A stretch of 64,000 nucleotides of DNA from [Clostridium] hylemonae DSM 15053 (GCF_008281175.1 NZ_CP036524.1:310001-374000); one strand, 5' to 3'; shown: positions 1 through 9,086, numbered from the stretch's first letter. The notes: generated from the sequence alone by a model not told the origin. Translations and numbers: made by a program.

Positions 1-960
1 TTGGATATCATACGCGTCTGGTGTCCGTTTTTCTACAGCTTTTCAGGAACGGTGGCAGCGGTTTTTCTCTTTTACAGAAATCGTTTGAAGCGTCCGTTTG
101 GTATATTAAAAAATGGGGCGGAGCAGATCAGGCAAAATAATCTGGATATCCATGTTACTTACGACAGCGAGGATGAGATGGGACAGCTCTGCCGTTCTTT
201 TGACATGATGCGGGTGGAGGTCATCCACAATAAGGAAGAGCTGTGGCAGAGGATCGAAGGCCAGAAGAAGCTCAATGCGGCGTTTGCACACGACTTGAGG
301 ACGCCGCTTACAGTGCTGAAAGGATATTCCGATTTCCTTGCCAGATATATACCCCAGGGTAAAGTGAGTGAACAGAAGATGCTCGATACACTGAAGCTCA
401 TGTCCTCCCATCTGGACAGGCTGGAACAGTTCAGCAGAACAATGAAAGGCATACGAAGTATGGAAGAACGTCCTGTGAATCCGGAAGAGACAGGCGCGGC
501 GAGTATATACGCTGAGATCAGGGAGATCATTTTTGCGCTGAATCAGATAAAAGATATCGAGATCACCCTGGACTGCGCAAAAGAGGCGCAGACAGGGCAG
601 AGGATATATGTTGATAAAAATATTGTGGCGGAGGTTTTTGAAAATCTTTTGTCCAATGCCATCCGTTATGCGGTATGCAGAATTACCGTATCGGCGGAAT
701 ATGACAGTGCAGAAGGGCTATTTCTGCTGGCGGTGTCAGACGACGGGCCGGGATTTACGCAAGAGGATCTGCAGAAAGCAACCTTGCCCTATTACAGGGA
801 GCACGGGGAAAATGAGGAGCATTTTGGTATAGGGCTTCACATCTGCGCGCTCCTGTGCGGGAAGCACGGCGGTACTTTGAGCATAGCAAACAGCATGTAC
901 GGCGGTGCTGTAGTCACGGCTTCTTTCAATTGTCTTTATAATATATACAGCGAATCTTAA
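1..960 (+). CDS. Sensor histidine kinase, 5' end outside the window
   Basis: The 3' part of a membrane histidine kinase gene; the reading frame is open at the window edge, so the N-terminus is missing. The visible part begins with a transmembrane helix, then a HAMP-like linker (about residues 30-80), a HisKA dimerisation helix with the phospho-acceptor His in AHDLRTPL (about residue 98), and a HATPase_c domain with N box (ENLLSNAIRYA), G1 box (DDGPGF) and G2 box (GIGLHI). It should autophosphorylate and pass phosphate to a response regulator, presumably encoded just upstream outside the window. An ABC exporter follows after a 73-base gap. That arrangement is common for systems that sense antimicrobial peptides or envelope stress, but the signal is unknown. 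Confidence 0.9.
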   Translation: MDIIRVWCPFFYSFSGTVAAVFLFYRNRLKRPFGILKNGAEQIRQNNLDIHVTYDSEDEMGQLCRSFDMMRVEVIHNKEELWQRIEGQKKLNAAFAHDLRTPLTVLKGYSDFLARYIPQGKVSEQKMLDTLKLMSSHLDRLEQFSRTMKGIRSMEERPVNPEETGAASIYAEIREIIFALNQIKDIEITLDCAKEAQTGQRIYVDKNIVAEVFENLLSNAIRYAVCRITVSAEYDSAEGLFLLAVSDDGPGFTQEDLQKATLPYYREHGENEEHFGIGLHICALLCGKHGGTLSIANSMYGGAVVTASFNCLYNIYSES

Positions 961-1033
961 TTCTTTGTAGAGAAATTATAGATATTTTCTGTTTATGATA
1001 GGAGCAGAAAAGGCAGAGAAAAGGAGAGGCAAA

Positions 1034-1912
1034 ATGACTACAGAAATTGAGATACGCCATCTGAACCAGTTCTACGGAAAGAAGCAGGCGTTAAAAAATG
1101 TGGATCTTACAATTGATAAAGGAATGTTCGGCCTGCTTGGCAGAAATGGCGCCGGAAAGACTACACTGATGAAGGTGCTGGCAACATTGCTGCCAAAGTC
1201 AGAAGGGGAGATAAACATATGCGGCGTACCGGTGGAGCATGCGGCCGCAGTCCGGAGCATGACAGGATATCTTCCGCAGGAATTTTCCATGTACCCGAAT
1301 ATGACCGTATATGAAGCAATGGATTATCTCGGGGTGTTGTCAGGATTGAGCAAAGGGGAGCGGAAAAAGAAGATACTGGGGCTGCTGAAAAGGGTCAATC
1401 TTCAGGACGACCGGAAGAAAAAGGTGAAAGCATTGTCGGGCGGGATGAAACGCCGGCTTGGAATTGCGCAGGCGATCCTGCACGATCCGAAGGTACTCAT
1501 TGTGGATGAGCCGACGGCAGGGCTGGACCCGGAGGAGCGTGTGCGCTTCCGCAATCTGCTCTGTGAGATCGCAGAGGAGAGGATCGTTATACTTTCTACT
1601 CACATCGTAGGGGACATTGAGGCTACATGTGAACAGGTGGCGGTGCTGAATAAAGGGGAGATTATTTACCGCGGCTCTGTGGCAGAGCTGACTGCAATGG
1701 CGGACGGCAAGGTGTATTCCGCGGAAATCAGCAGGAATGAACTGACAGAGCTTAAGAGTAAGTATATTGTCACAAGTATGCTGACGCTTGGCAATAACGT
1801 TATCGTCCGTTTTCTGGCAGATAAAACTCCATTTCCGTCAGCCAGACTTGCGGAGGCAGGAGTGGAAGATGCATATATGTATCTGATGCGCGGCGAGAGG
1901 GGGGAGGAATAA
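1034..1912 (+). CDS. ABC transporter ATP-binding protein
   Basis: A 292-residue ATPase subunit of an ABC-2 type exporter. Walker A is GRNGAGKTT (about residues 36-44), the signature is LSGGMKRR, Walker B is VLIVDEP and the H-loop His is in ILSTHI. About 80 residues follow the nucleotide-binding domain, as in CcmA/BcrA-type subunits. I chose the ATG at 1034 because GAGAGG precedes it at normal distance and the protein then begins directly with the domain; an in-frame ATG at 995 has no ribosome site. The stop overlaps the next start by one base (TAATG), so translation is probably coupled to the permease. Substrate unknown; a peptide or antibiotic is possible from the kinase upstream. Confidence 0.93.
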   Translation: MTTEIEIRHLNQFYGKKQALKNVDLTIDKGMFGLLGRNGAGKTTLMKVLATLLPKSEGEINICGVPVEHAAAVRSMTGYLPQEFSMYPNMTVYEAMDYLGVLSGLSKGERKKKILGLLKRVNLQDDRKKKVKALSGGMKRRLGIAQAILHDPKVLIVDEPTAGLDPEERVRFRNLLCEIAEERIVILSTHIVGDIEATCEQVAVLNKGEIIYRGSVAELTAMADGKVYSAEISRNELTELKSKYIVTSMLTLGNNVIVRFLADKTPFPSARLAEAGVEDAYMYLMRGERGEE

Positions 1913-3150
1913 TGTTCTGTTCCTTATTTGCCAAAGAGTGCCGCCAGACGGTAAGAAGTCTTATCTACTGGCTGACAGTCATTGTACTGACACTGTTCTT
2001 TTTCTCTCAGCTCGGGGAGCTTGAGATAACCGGAAAGCCTGCGAAGGGTCAGGAAGAGTACGGTATGAAATATAGTGATGACAAACAGGTGATCATGAAA
2101 AATACGCTGGGAAGCCTTGCGGAAGAGTATTACGGTGGGACGTACAGCACATATCCAATAGGGTTTCATAAGTCAGTGAAGCCCAGTAAAGAAGAAAATA
2201 AAAGAATCGGAGACATAGTGAAAGAGACGACCGGCATCACAGATATGACAGTGATCGAAGACTTGATGGCTGAGCATTATAATACGGGCGATGTAATAAT
2301 GACCGGTCTGTCGGTGCCGCCTGTCAAAGGGCTGTCATATGAACGGTTTCAGAAGCTTATGCAGGAGGTGGACGATATGCTCGGCGGAGGGTCCTCCTAC
2401 GGCGCAGAGATGCTAGAATCCAACGCCATGGAACCGATGACGTACGAAGATGCCATGGAAGAGTATAATACGCTTGTGGAAAAGGACCATTTGACGGGAG
2501 GCTATGCGCGGCTGTTCTGTGATTACATGGGGATCATGCTGTCAATACTTCCGGTATTTCTGGCTGTGACGCGTGGACTGAGAGACCGGCGGGCTCAAAT
2601 GCAGGAGCTTATAGCCGTGCGGAAAGCATCCTCTGCAGTCATAATCGCAAGCCGATATGCGGCGATGCTCGTTATGCTCATGGTGCCGGTGCTCATATTA
2701 TCGTGTTTTCCACTGGCGGAATGTATGAGTTACGCCGCGGAGGCAGGAATCTCCATCGATCATTTTGCATTTGTCAAATACAGTTTTGGCTGGCTCCTGC
2801 CGTCTGTGATGACAGCGGCGGCCGTGGGACTTGTCCTGACGGTTCTGACAGACACTGCGCTCGGCGTGCTCGTTCAGGGCGTCTGGTGGTTCCTGTCCAT
2901 TTTCAGCAGCATGTCCGGCATGGACGGCGGCAAGTATGGCTGGTCCTTTGTGCCGAGGCATAATACGGCAGGCAACTATGCCGGGTTCCATGATAATTTT
3001 GCGCAGCTTGCGGCAAACCGGGCGCTGTATGCAGCGGTTTCTGTTGTACTCGTTTTAGCCGCCATCTGGATCTATGCGAAAAAAAGAAGGGGGAAGATGG
3101 ATATACATGGAAAGATATCTGCAAATCGGAAAAATAAATCTAAAGCATAA
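1912..3150 (+). CDS. ABC-2 type permease, large subunit
   Basis: A 412-residue membrane protein, one of two permease-like subunits of the exporter encoded with the ATPase just upstream. One N-terminal membrane helix (about residues 15-35) is followed by a hydrophilic extracytoplasmic stretch of about 170 residues, then a cluster of hydrophobic helices from about residue 205 to 395 and a basic tail. This is the usual shape of ABC-2 exporters with a large loop between helices 1 and 2. The start codon overlaps the ATPase stop and is preceded by a strong GGGGGAGG. No substrate can be read from the sequence. The 3' end overlaps the next gene by 44 bases. Confidence 0.85.
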   Translation: MFCSLFAKECRQTVRSLIYWLTVIVLTLFFFSQLGELEITGKPAKGQEEYGMKYSDDKQVIMKNTLGSLAEEYYGGTYSTYPIGFHKSVKPSKEENKRIGDIVKETTGITDMTVIEDLMAEHYNTGDVIMTGLSVPPVKGLSYERFQKLMQEVDDMLGGGSSYGAEMLESNAMEPMTYEDAMEEYNTLVEKDHLTGGYARLFCDYMGIMLSILPVFLAVTRGLRDRRAQMQELIAVRKASSAVIIASRYAAMLVMLMVPVLILSCFPLAECMSYAAEAGISIDHFAFVKYSFGWLLPSVMTAAAVGLVLTVLTDTALGVLVQGVWWFLSIFSSMSGMDGGKYGWSFVPRHNTAGNYAGFHDNFAQLAANRALYAAVSVVLVLAAIWIYAKKRRGKMDIHGKISANRKNKSKA

Positions 3151-3727
3151 TATATTACCGCATCTGCTTGTGACTGCCGCTCTTCTGTGTCTTTCCCCGC
3201 TCGTGCTCGGCGTTTCCAATCTCGAAGCGCCGGATACGGCCAAAGTGCTGGAAATGTATGTGGCGCTGACCGGAATCATCCTTTTGACCCCGGTATTTCT
3301 CCCGGAGCAGAATAAGGATCTGCGGGATCTTGTGTACGCCAAGTATATGAGGGCGTCTTCGGTATATGCTGTGCGCATTGCGGAGGCCATACTTGCAATG
3401 GGAATCTTTCTCGGCGTCTATGTGTGGATGCTTTGCTATAATAACTGCGAGATGGATGTGCTGAGATATTATGGGGGAACCCTGGCCGAAATGCTCTTTC
3501 TGGGCGGACTCGGAGTGCTCTGCTACGGCCTGGCCGACAACCTGGTCATCGGGTATATGGTGCCGGTATTCTACTATATCGTGGCGATGGGAAGCGGCGC
3601 CAAGTATCTGAAAATGCTCTATCCCTTCTCAATGGCAGCAGGAAGCTACGAAGAAAAGATATATCTGCTCATTGCCGGAATCGTCATGATCGCCGCAGGA
3701 ACCGCCCTGCGGAGCAGGCGGGGGTAA
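3107..3727 (+). CDS. Membrane protein, probable second permease subunit
   Basis: A 206-residue, strongly hydrophobic protein with about six predicted membrane helices and no large soluble domain. The ATG at 3107 is preferred over one at 3074 because GAAGGGGGAAG lies just upstream of it. It overlaps the previous permease gene, so kinase, ATPase and both membrane proteins form one transcription unit. It probably completes the exporter, but I recognise no specific family signature. A region with a large palindrome separates its end from a convergent lipoprotein gene. Confidence 0.75.
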   Translation: MERYLQIGKINLKHNILPHLLVTAALLCLSPLVLGVSNLEAPDTAKVLEMYVALTGIILLTPVFLPEQNKDLRDLVYAKYMRASSVYAVRIAEAILAMGIFLGVYVWMLCYNNCEMDVLRYYGGTLAEMLFLGGLGVLCYGLADNLVIGYMVPVFYYIVAMGSGAKYLKMLYPFSMAAGSYEEKIYLLIAGIVMIAAGTALRSRRG

Positions 3728-3733
3728 ATTGGG

Positions 3734-3800
3734 GATTCCCTGAGTCGTCTCGATAGATAAAGTTGTATCATGTAAATCCATTGTGTCCTGCCAGGGAATC
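3734..3800. repeat. Small inverted repeat, left module of a palindromic element
   Basis: GATTCCCTG at 3734-3742 is answered by its exact complement CAGGGAATC at 3792-3800. The first 25 bases (3734-3758) match 36019-36043 at 21 positions, next to the second long palindrome of the window. The sequence codes for nothing convincing. It may be one end of a mobile or structured intergenic element. Confidence 0.6.
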
Positions 3801-3837
3801 TAACGCGTTTGAGAAATTTGAGATTTGTGTGATGTCA

Positions 3838-4083
3838 GGCGTAGGAAGGGCGGCAGTGGGCTGCAGGGCGTTGGAGGGAGCTTTGTCAAGCCGTTAGGGA
3901 AGAAAATATGGTGGGAACAGACCAGAAACTGCGCCACAAGTGCAGTTTCTGAGACAGCTGAGACAGCAGATCATCCAGATTTGCTGACGAATTCTGTCGG
4001 TGTCTGTTCCCACCATGTTTTCTTCCCTTACAGCTTGCAAGCGCACCGACCGTCCCACAGCCCACTGCCGCCCTTCCTACGCC
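3838..4083. repeat. 246-bp long palindromic element between convergent genes
   Basis: The outer arms 3838-3863 and 4058-4083 are exact 26-base complements. Inner arms 3896-3922 and 4002-4028 are complementary at 26 of 27 positions. A further small hairpin (GAAACTGC at 3925-3932 with its complement at 3942-3949) sits inside. The 20 bases before it (3811-3830, GAGAAATTTGAGAT...) recur before the second element at 35682. Open frames across it are by-products of the palindrome. It fills the gap between two genes that end towards each other, where it may act as a two-way terminator, fold as a cruciform, or be a non-autonomous mobile element. Confidence 0.75.
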
Positions 4084-4126
4084 GTACGTTGCATCCACCC
4101 CAAATTCCACCCAACAAAATTCCCAA

Positions 4127-5230
4127 TTACTCAGGGATCGGGCAGATTGTTTTGGCGAGGGTATAAAGGTCCCGGTTTTCGTCCTGGGAAGCCAGGAGTG
4201 AGGAGAGGCTTAGTTCCACTGTCATGGTCGTCTCTTCGCCGTATACTGGCGCGGCTGCATATTTTTCAAAGGTTTCTGTATATGCGGCGCTGGCTTCTTC
4301 CATGCTGTAAAATGTGCAGGCGTAGAACTCGTCAGAGGCCTGCTTGATACTATTGTTTGGCGTGACGGTCACGTCTACCGTGTAATGGAACAGGTTATCT
4401 ACCTTATGCGGGATCCCGACCGAATACTTACATTGCTTCAGTATGGCTTTATAAGCTTCCGTGCAGCGTTCCTTATACTGAGGTGAGAGGTCGGACGGAG
4501 GGTCAAAGGCACCGTCTGCCTCATACCATGCCTGTGCTTCCTCCTCTGTTTGGTCAGTATGTTTCATATATTGTGTGAATTCACCTTTAAAAGACGCGTC
4601 AAGAAAGGCCTGAAGCAGATCCCGGGCATCCAGGATACCGCAGATGGTATCGTAAGGGGCCATGCAGTCTGCCAGTGATGCAGAGACCAGTTTTTCGTAC
4701 TCTTCGTCAGAGATAGCGTATGAACCGCCCTTCTTTTTCACTTCTATCTCTGTCGTTGTCTCTGCGCTGTACTTGGGACTGTCTTTAACGGCCTCCGCTG
4801 CTTTTACGAGCAGGGCACTCGTCTCTTCTGTCAGGTCGGTTCCCTGCATGGCTTCTGCATAGGCATCGTTCACTTTTTTGGTCGTCCCGCCGATATCGAG
4901 AGGGGTGAAAGAGACCTGCACAGCGTAGCTGCCGTTATCTTTTTTGTCCGCGGAGGCTACTTCAAATTCTACGGAAGCGAACGCTTTTTGGAGGAACTCA
5001 AGATATGGTTCTCTCAGTTCATCCGGAAATGTGAGTACATACATATTTATATCCATTGTCTCTGAAAGCTGTTCGTCTAAAAGTGATGAGAATCTGCCGG
5101 TGTCTTCTTTTTTCATGGCAGTGATCTGTTCTCCGAGATATTCGTCCGCGGACGCTCCGCCACAGCCGGTGAAGAGAACAGAGGCTGTCAGGAAGAGTAC
5201 AGGCAGTATGGCTGATAGTTTTTTCTTCAT
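4127..5230 (-). CDS. Putative lipoprotein of unknown function
   Basis: A 367-residue exported protein with a lipoprotein signal: basic start, hydrophobic core, then a lipobox LFTGC at about residues 19-23, so the mature protein should be tethered to the outer face of the membrane. The rest is acidic and soluble, with two similar halves rich in alternating Asp/Glu and Lys and several YEKLVSASL-like helices. Similar multi-copy lipoproteins occur in Firmicutes, but I do not recognise a function. GGAGG precedes the ATG at normal distance. It is transcribed alone, divergent from the purine genes. Confidence 0.8.
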   Translation of the reverse strand: MKKKLSAILPVLFLTASVLFTGCGGASADEYLGEQITAMKKEDTGRFSSLLDEQLSETMDINMYVLTFPDELREPYLEFLQKAFASVEFEVASADKKDNGSYAVQVSFTPLDIGGTTKKVNDAYAEAMQGTDLTEETSALLVKAAEAVKDSPKYSAETTTEIEVKKKGGSYAISDEEYEKLVSASLADCMAPYDTICGILDARDLLQAFLDASFKGEFTQYMKHTDQTEEEAQAWYEADGAFDPPSDLSPQYKERCTEAYKAILKQCKYSVGIPHKVDNLFHYTVDVTVTPNNSIKQASDEFYACTFYSMEEASAAYTETFEKYAAAPVYGEETTMTVELSLSSLLASQDENRDLYTLAKTICPIPE

Positions 5231-5371
5231 AATAATGGTCCTCCCTCATATTCATTGATTCTATTGTACCATTGCCGTTCTCCGGCTTCAATACCTTTGG
5301 CGTTCCCATTGTCTGTGAAACGCGGACAGTAATATATAAGAAAAAATACGGCGGTATTTTATAGATACTTA

Positions 5372-5400
5372 TTGAACTGCCGGTATTTAATAGGTATAAT
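5372..5400 (+). promoter_or_regulatory. Promoter of the purO-purH operon
   Basis: TTGAAC at 5372-5377 and TATAAT at 5395-5400 are separated by 17 bases. A near-repeat, CGGCGGTATTTTATAG and TGCCGGTATTTAATAG, spans 5349-5393 and overlaps the promoter. It could be a tandem operator, but I cannot match it to a known regulator. Confidence 0.6.
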
Positions 5401-5439
5401 GAAGAAACACGATAAACCAATGAAAAAGGAGATGTATTC

Positions 5440-6153
5440 ATGGAAATGCGATCAATTGAAAAGGAACTGCAGGAGAATTCTTATCCGGGACGCGGTATCA
5501 TAATCGGGAGAAGTGAAGACGGGACAAAGGCAGTGGCCGCTTATTTTATCATGGGCAGAAGCGTTAACAGCAGGAACCGTATCTTTGTGGAGGACGGTGA
5601 GGGAATACGTACGCAGGCATTTGACGAATCAAAGCTTACGGACCCAAGTCTGATCATCTATGCACCGGTCCGCGTGCTTGGCAATAAAACGATCGTAACA
5701 AACGGAGACCAGACAGATACGATTTACGAAGGCATGGACAGGCAGATGACATTTGAGCAGTCATTGAGAAGCCGCGAGTTTGAGCCTGACGGACCGAACT
5801 ATACACCGCGTATCTCCGGTATCATGCATGTGGAAAACGGCGGGTACAGTTACGCGATGTCTATATTAAAGAGTAACAACGGCAGCCCCGAGTCATGCAA
5901 CAGATTCACATTCGCATATGAAAACGCAGCGCCGGGAGAAGGGCATTTCATCCATACTTACATGCATGACGGCGATCCGCTTCCAAGCTTTGAGGGTGAA
6001 CCAAAGCTTGTTTCAATTCCTGACGATATGAATACATTTACAGATATGCTGTGGGACAGTCTGAATGAAGACAATAAAGTGTCATTATTTGTCCGCTATA
6101 TTGACATTGCGACAGGCACATATGAAACTAAGATCATAAACAAGAATCAGTAA
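5440..6153 (+). CDS. purO: IMP cyclohydrolase, PurO-like
   Basis: A 237-residue protein resembling the stand-alone IMP cyclohydrolase family (COG3363), which closes the ring of FAICAR to give IMP, the last step of de novo purine synthesis, in the cytoplasm. The N-terminal YPGRGIIIGRSEDG and central PNYTPRISG stretches look typical of the family, and the length fits. The next gene encodes the preceding step, AICAR transformylase, so the two genes replace the usual bifunctional PurH. AAAAAGGAG precedes the ATG by 8 bases. The gap to the next gene is only 14 bases, indicating one operon. Confidence 0.85.
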   Translation: MEMRSIEKELQENSYPGRGIIIGRSEDGTKAVAAYFIMGRSVNSRNRIFVEDGEGIRTQAFDESKLTDPSLIIYAPVRVLGNKTIVTNGDQTDTIYEGMDRQMTFEQSLRSREFEPDGPNYTPRISGIMHVENGGYSYAMSILKSNNGSPESCNRFTFAYENAAPGEGHFIHTYMHDGDPLPSFEGEPKLVSIPDDMNTFTDMLWDSLNEDNKVSLFVRYIDIATGTYETKIINKNQ

Positions 6154-6167
6154 GGAGCATGAGACGA

Positions 6168-7346
6168 ATGAAAGAATTAGAGTTAAAATACGGATGCAAT
6201 CCAAATCAAAAACCGTCCAGGATCTATGCGGCAGACGGTGGCGAGCTGCCGATACAGGTGCTGAACGGAAGACCCGGGTACATCAATTTTATGGATGCGT
6301 TCAACGGCTGGCAGCTCGTAAAGGAGCTTAAGGAGGCCACCGGACTCCCGGCGGCCACATCTTTTAAGCACGTCTCTCCGGCAGGCGCGGCAGTTGGCCT
6401 TCCGTTAAGCGGTACACTTGCCAGGATCTACTGGGTGGAAGATCTGGGAGAGCTTTCTCCGCTTGCGTGCGCTTACGCAAGGGCGAGGGGAGCCGACCGT
6501 ATGTCATCCTTCGGCGATTTCATTTCCCTGTCCGATGTGTGTGACGCAGACACGGCCCGGCTCATCAAGAGGGAAGTATCCGACGGCGTGATCGCTCCGG
6601 GATATGAACCGGAGGCGCTTGAAATGTTAAAGCAGAAGAAGAACGGTAACTATAATGTCATCCAGATCGATCCGGACTATGTTCCGGCGCCGCTGGAACA
6701 CAAGGAAGTATTCGGTATCACTTTTGAGCAGGGCAGAAATGAACTGAAGATTGACGACGAATTCTTTTCAGACATCGTGACTGACAATAAAGAGCTGACG
6801 GAGCAGGCGAGGATCGATCTGGCGATCTCTATGATAACGCTGAAGTATACACAGTCCAACTCCGTGTGTTATGTAAAAGACGGACAGGCTATCGGAATCG
6901 GCGCAGGACAGCAGTCCAGGATACATTGTACAAGACTGGCCGGCACAAAGGCAGATAACTGGTGGCTGAGACAGTCTCCCCAGCTGCTGGAGCTGCCGTT
7001 TGTAGATACGATCAGGCGGGCGGACAGAGACAATGCCATCGATTTATATATCGGCGAGGATTACATGGATGTACTTGCAGACGACGCATGGCCGAATATC
7101 TTCAAAGAAAAACCGGAAGTATTTACAGCAGAGGCAAAACGCGCATGGCTTGATAAGATGGAAGATGTATCCCTCGGCTCCGACGCGTTCTTCCCGTTTG
7201 GAGATAATATTGAGAGAGCCCACAGAAGCGGAGTAAAATATATCGCTCAGCCGGGCGGCTCCGTAAGGGACGACAATGTGATCGCTACATGTAATAAATA
7301 TAATATGGTTATGTCCTTTACAGGGATAAGACTGTTCCACCATTAA
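6168..7346 (+). CDS. purH: AICAR formyltransferase (stand-alone PurH C-terminal type)
   Basis: A 392-residue phosphoribosylaminoimidazolecarboxamide formyltransferase, which moves a formyl group from 10-formyl-THF to AICAR. The family start LKYGCNPNQKP is present, and the catalytic Lys-His pair lies in SFKHVSPAGAA at about residues 62-63. The IMP cyclohydrolase domain normally fused at the N-terminus of PurH is absent, and that activity is supplied by the gene upstream. The ATG at 6168 is chosen over 6159 because AAGGAG at 6152-6157 sits 10 bases from the former but only one base from the latter. A strong terminator follows. Confidence 0.93.
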   Translation: MKELELKYGCNPNQKPSRIYAADGGELPIQVLNGRPGYINFMDAFNGWQLVKELKEATGLPAATSFKHVSPAGAAVGLPLSGTLARIYWVEDLGELSPLACAYARARGADRMSSFGDFISLSDVCDADTARLIKREVSDGVIAPGYEPEALEMLKQKKNGNYNVIQIDPDYVPAPLEHKEVFGITFEQGRNELKIDDEFFSDIVTDNKELTEQARIDLAISMITLKYTQSNSVCYVKDGQAIGIGAGQQSRIHCTRLAGTKADNWWLRQSPQLLELPFVDTIRRADRDNAIDLYIGEDYMDVLADDAWPNIFKEKPEVFTAEAKRAWLDKMEDVSLGSDAFFPFGDNIERAHRSGVKYIAQPGGSVRDDNVIATCNKYNMVMSFTGIRLFHH

Positions 7347-7361
7347 AAACGGCGGAAGCGG

Positions 7362-7407
7362 CCCCGCGGCAGCAGGTTTCGGACCTGCAGCCGCGGGGTG
7401 TTTTTTT
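7362..7407 (+). terminator. Intrinsic terminator after the purine operon
   Basis: A GC-rich hairpin (CCCCGCGGC...GCCGCGGGG with an inner AGCAGGT/ACCTGC pair) at 7362-7398 is followed by a run of seven T. Confidence 0.9.
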
Positions 7408-7428
7408 GTTTTTTGTGAATGATTCGAG

Positions 7429-7490
7429 GTTGGGGACAGGGGTTTTCTAAGTTGGGGACGGGGTTTTTTGAAAAAAACCCCGTCCCCAAC
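7429..7490. repeat. REP-like palindrome with GGGGACGGGG core
   Basis: 7451-7490 is a near-perfect palindrome (GTTGGGGACGGGGTTTTTT and its complement, one-base loop). A partial direct copy, GTTGGGGACAGGGGTTTT, stands just before it at 7429-7446. It does not end the upstream gene, which has its own terminator 30 bases earlier. Short palindromes with this core are, to my recollection, scattered in many clostridial genomes and resemble REP units mobilised by Y1 (TnpA-REP) transposases; no such transposase is in the window. Confidence 0.7.
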
Positions 7491-7510
7491 TAACATCCTC
7501 AATTAATGCC

Positions 7511-7539
7511 TTGTTTTTTTATGTCCGAAATGATATGAT
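7511..7539 (+). promoter_or_regulatory. Promoter of the FAD oxidoreductase gene
   Basis: TTGTTT at 7511-7516 and TATGAT at 7534-7539 with a 17-base spacer, about 65 bases before the start codon. Confidence 0.5.
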
Positions 7540-7605
7540 TATCAGGGCAAAAAGCCCGGATTTACAGGGAAAAACCATTATTTGACAAGAAAGTGAAGTG
7601 ACGGC

Positions 7606-8997
7606 ATGAATCAGTATGATGTAATAATTATCGGGGCAGGTCCATCCGGGATATTCTGTGCATATGAACTTATGGAAAAGAGACCCGGCATGAAGGTGCT
7701 CGTTATAGAAAAAGGCAGGTCCATCGAACAGAGGCAATGTCCGAAGCGTAAGACAAAAGTATGTGTCGGCTGTCAGCCCTGCTCCATAACAACAGGGTTT
7801 GCAGGCGCAGGAGCCTTCTCCGACGGGAAGCTCTCTTTGTCACCTGATGTAGGCGGGACACTTCCGGAGATCCTCGGATATGAGAAAGCGACTTCGCTCA
7901 TCCACGAGGCTGACCGTATATATTTAAAGTTCGGCGCGGATGAGAAGGTGTACGGCATGGAAGATCATGAGGCGATCGAAAATATCAGGGCCAAGGCCAT
8001 CCGGGCAAATCTGAAGCTTATCGAATGCCCGATACGCCATCTTGGAACCGAAGAAGGATATAAGATATACACAAGACTCCAGCAGCACCTGGTGGAGCAG
8101 GGCGTAGAGATACGCTTTATGACTATGGTGAAAAATATAATTGTAGAGGACGGAGCGGCCAAAGGCGTTGTGACCGAAGACGGAGAAGAATTCTATGCGC
8201 CGGAGATCGTGGCGGGTATCGGAAGGGAAGGTTCCGAATGGTTCTCGCACATCTGCAGGGAACACGGGATCGAGACAAAGAACGGCACAGTCGATGTAGG
8301 CGTCAGGGTTGAGGTGCGTGACGAGATCATGAAGGAGCTGAATGAAAAGCTGTATGAGGCGAAGCTTGTCTATTATACACCGACATTTGACGATAAAGTC
8401 CGTGTGTTCTGCACCAATCCATCCGGGGAGGTTGCGACAGAATACTATGATGACGGCCTGGCCGTTGTGAACGGTCATGCATACAAGTCTAAGGACATGA
8501 AGACGAACAACACCAACTTTGCGCTGCTCGTGTCAAAGAATTTTACGGAGCCGTTCAAATCACCGATCGAATACGGCAAGCATATAGCGCAGCTTGGAAA
8601 CATGCTCTGTGACGGAAGGATCCTGCTGCAGAGATACGGCGATTTCCGGAGGGGAAGAAGGACGACAGAAGAAAGACTGAACCGGAACAACATAGTGCCT
8701 ACGCTGAAGGACGCGGTGCCGGGAGATCTGTCTCTCGTGTTCCCGCACCGGATCATGGTGGCTATCGACGAGATGATACAGGCGCTTGACAAAGTCACAC
8801 CGGGAATTGCCTCCGACGAGACCCTTCTCTACGGGGTGGAGGTGAAATTTTATTCCAACAAAGTCGTCGTAAATGACTCCTTTGAGACGAGTATCCGCGG
8901 TCTGCGCGCTATGGGCGACGGAGCCTCGATCACGAGGGGACTGCAGCAGGCGTCGGCCAACGGGCTTCACGTGGCGAGAAGCATATTGAACAGCTGA
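7606..8997 (+). CDS. FAD-dependent oxidoreductase (COG2509-like)
   Basis: A 463-residue cytoplasmic flavoprotein of the uncharacterised FAD-dependent dehydrogenase family. The FAD-binding GAGPSG motif is at about residues 11-16, followed by EKG at the end of the second strand. A cysteine-rich stretch CPKRKTKVCVGCQPC lies at about residues 45-59, and a second conserved part near the C-terminus (MGDGASITRG) resembles the end of the FAD-binding fold. Members are widespread in Clostridia, but I know of no assigned substrate. Transcribed alone, between its own promoter and terminator. Confidence 0.85.
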   Translation: MNQYDVIIIGAGPSGIFCAYELMEKRPGMKVLVIEKGRSIEQRQCPKRKTKVCVGCQPCSITTGFAGAGAFSDGKLSLSPDVGGTLPEILGYEKATSLIHEADRIYLKFGADEKVYGMEDHEAIENIRAKAIRANLKLIECPIRHLGTEEGYKIYTRLQQHLVEQGVEIRFMTMVKNIIVEDGAAKGVVTEDGEEFYAPEIVAGIGREGSEWFSHICREHGIETKNGTVDVGVRVEVRDEIMKELNEKLYEAKLVYYTPTFDDKVRVFCTNPSGEVATEYYDDGLAVVNGHAYKSKDMKTNNTNFALLVSKNFTEPFKSPIEYGKHIAQLGNMLCDGRILLQRYGDFRRGRRTTEERLNRNNIVPTLKDAVPGDLSLVFPHRIMVAIDEMIQALDKVTPGIASDETLLYGVEVKFYSNKVVVNDSFETSIRGLRAMGDGASITRGLQQASANGLHVARSILNS

Positions 8998-9011
8998 CGG
9001 ACAGGGCCTTT

Positions 9012-9047
9012 AAGCGGAGGCGCCAGGAGGCGCTTCCGCTTTTTTTG
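9012..9047 (+). terminator. Intrinsic terminator after the FAD oxidoreductase gene
   Basis: Hairpin AAGCGGAGGCGCC...GGCGCTTCCGCTT followed by seven T. Confidence 0.9.
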
Positions 9048-9057
9048 TCTGAATGGG

Positions 9058-9086
9058 TTGTATGTTAAGAAAAAAACTTATATAAT
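9058..9086 (+). promoter_or_regulatory. Promoter of glmM
   Basis: TTGTAT at 9058-9063 and TATAAT at 9081-9086, spacer 17 bases. Confidence 0.6.

Noticed and set aside
3825-4347. Overlapping open frames of 74-115 codons on both strands in the first palindromic element and the end of the lipoprotein gene
   Set aside because: They are by-products of the long palindrome and the lipoprotein's antisense strand; no ribosome sites and low-complexity Pro/Arg/His content.
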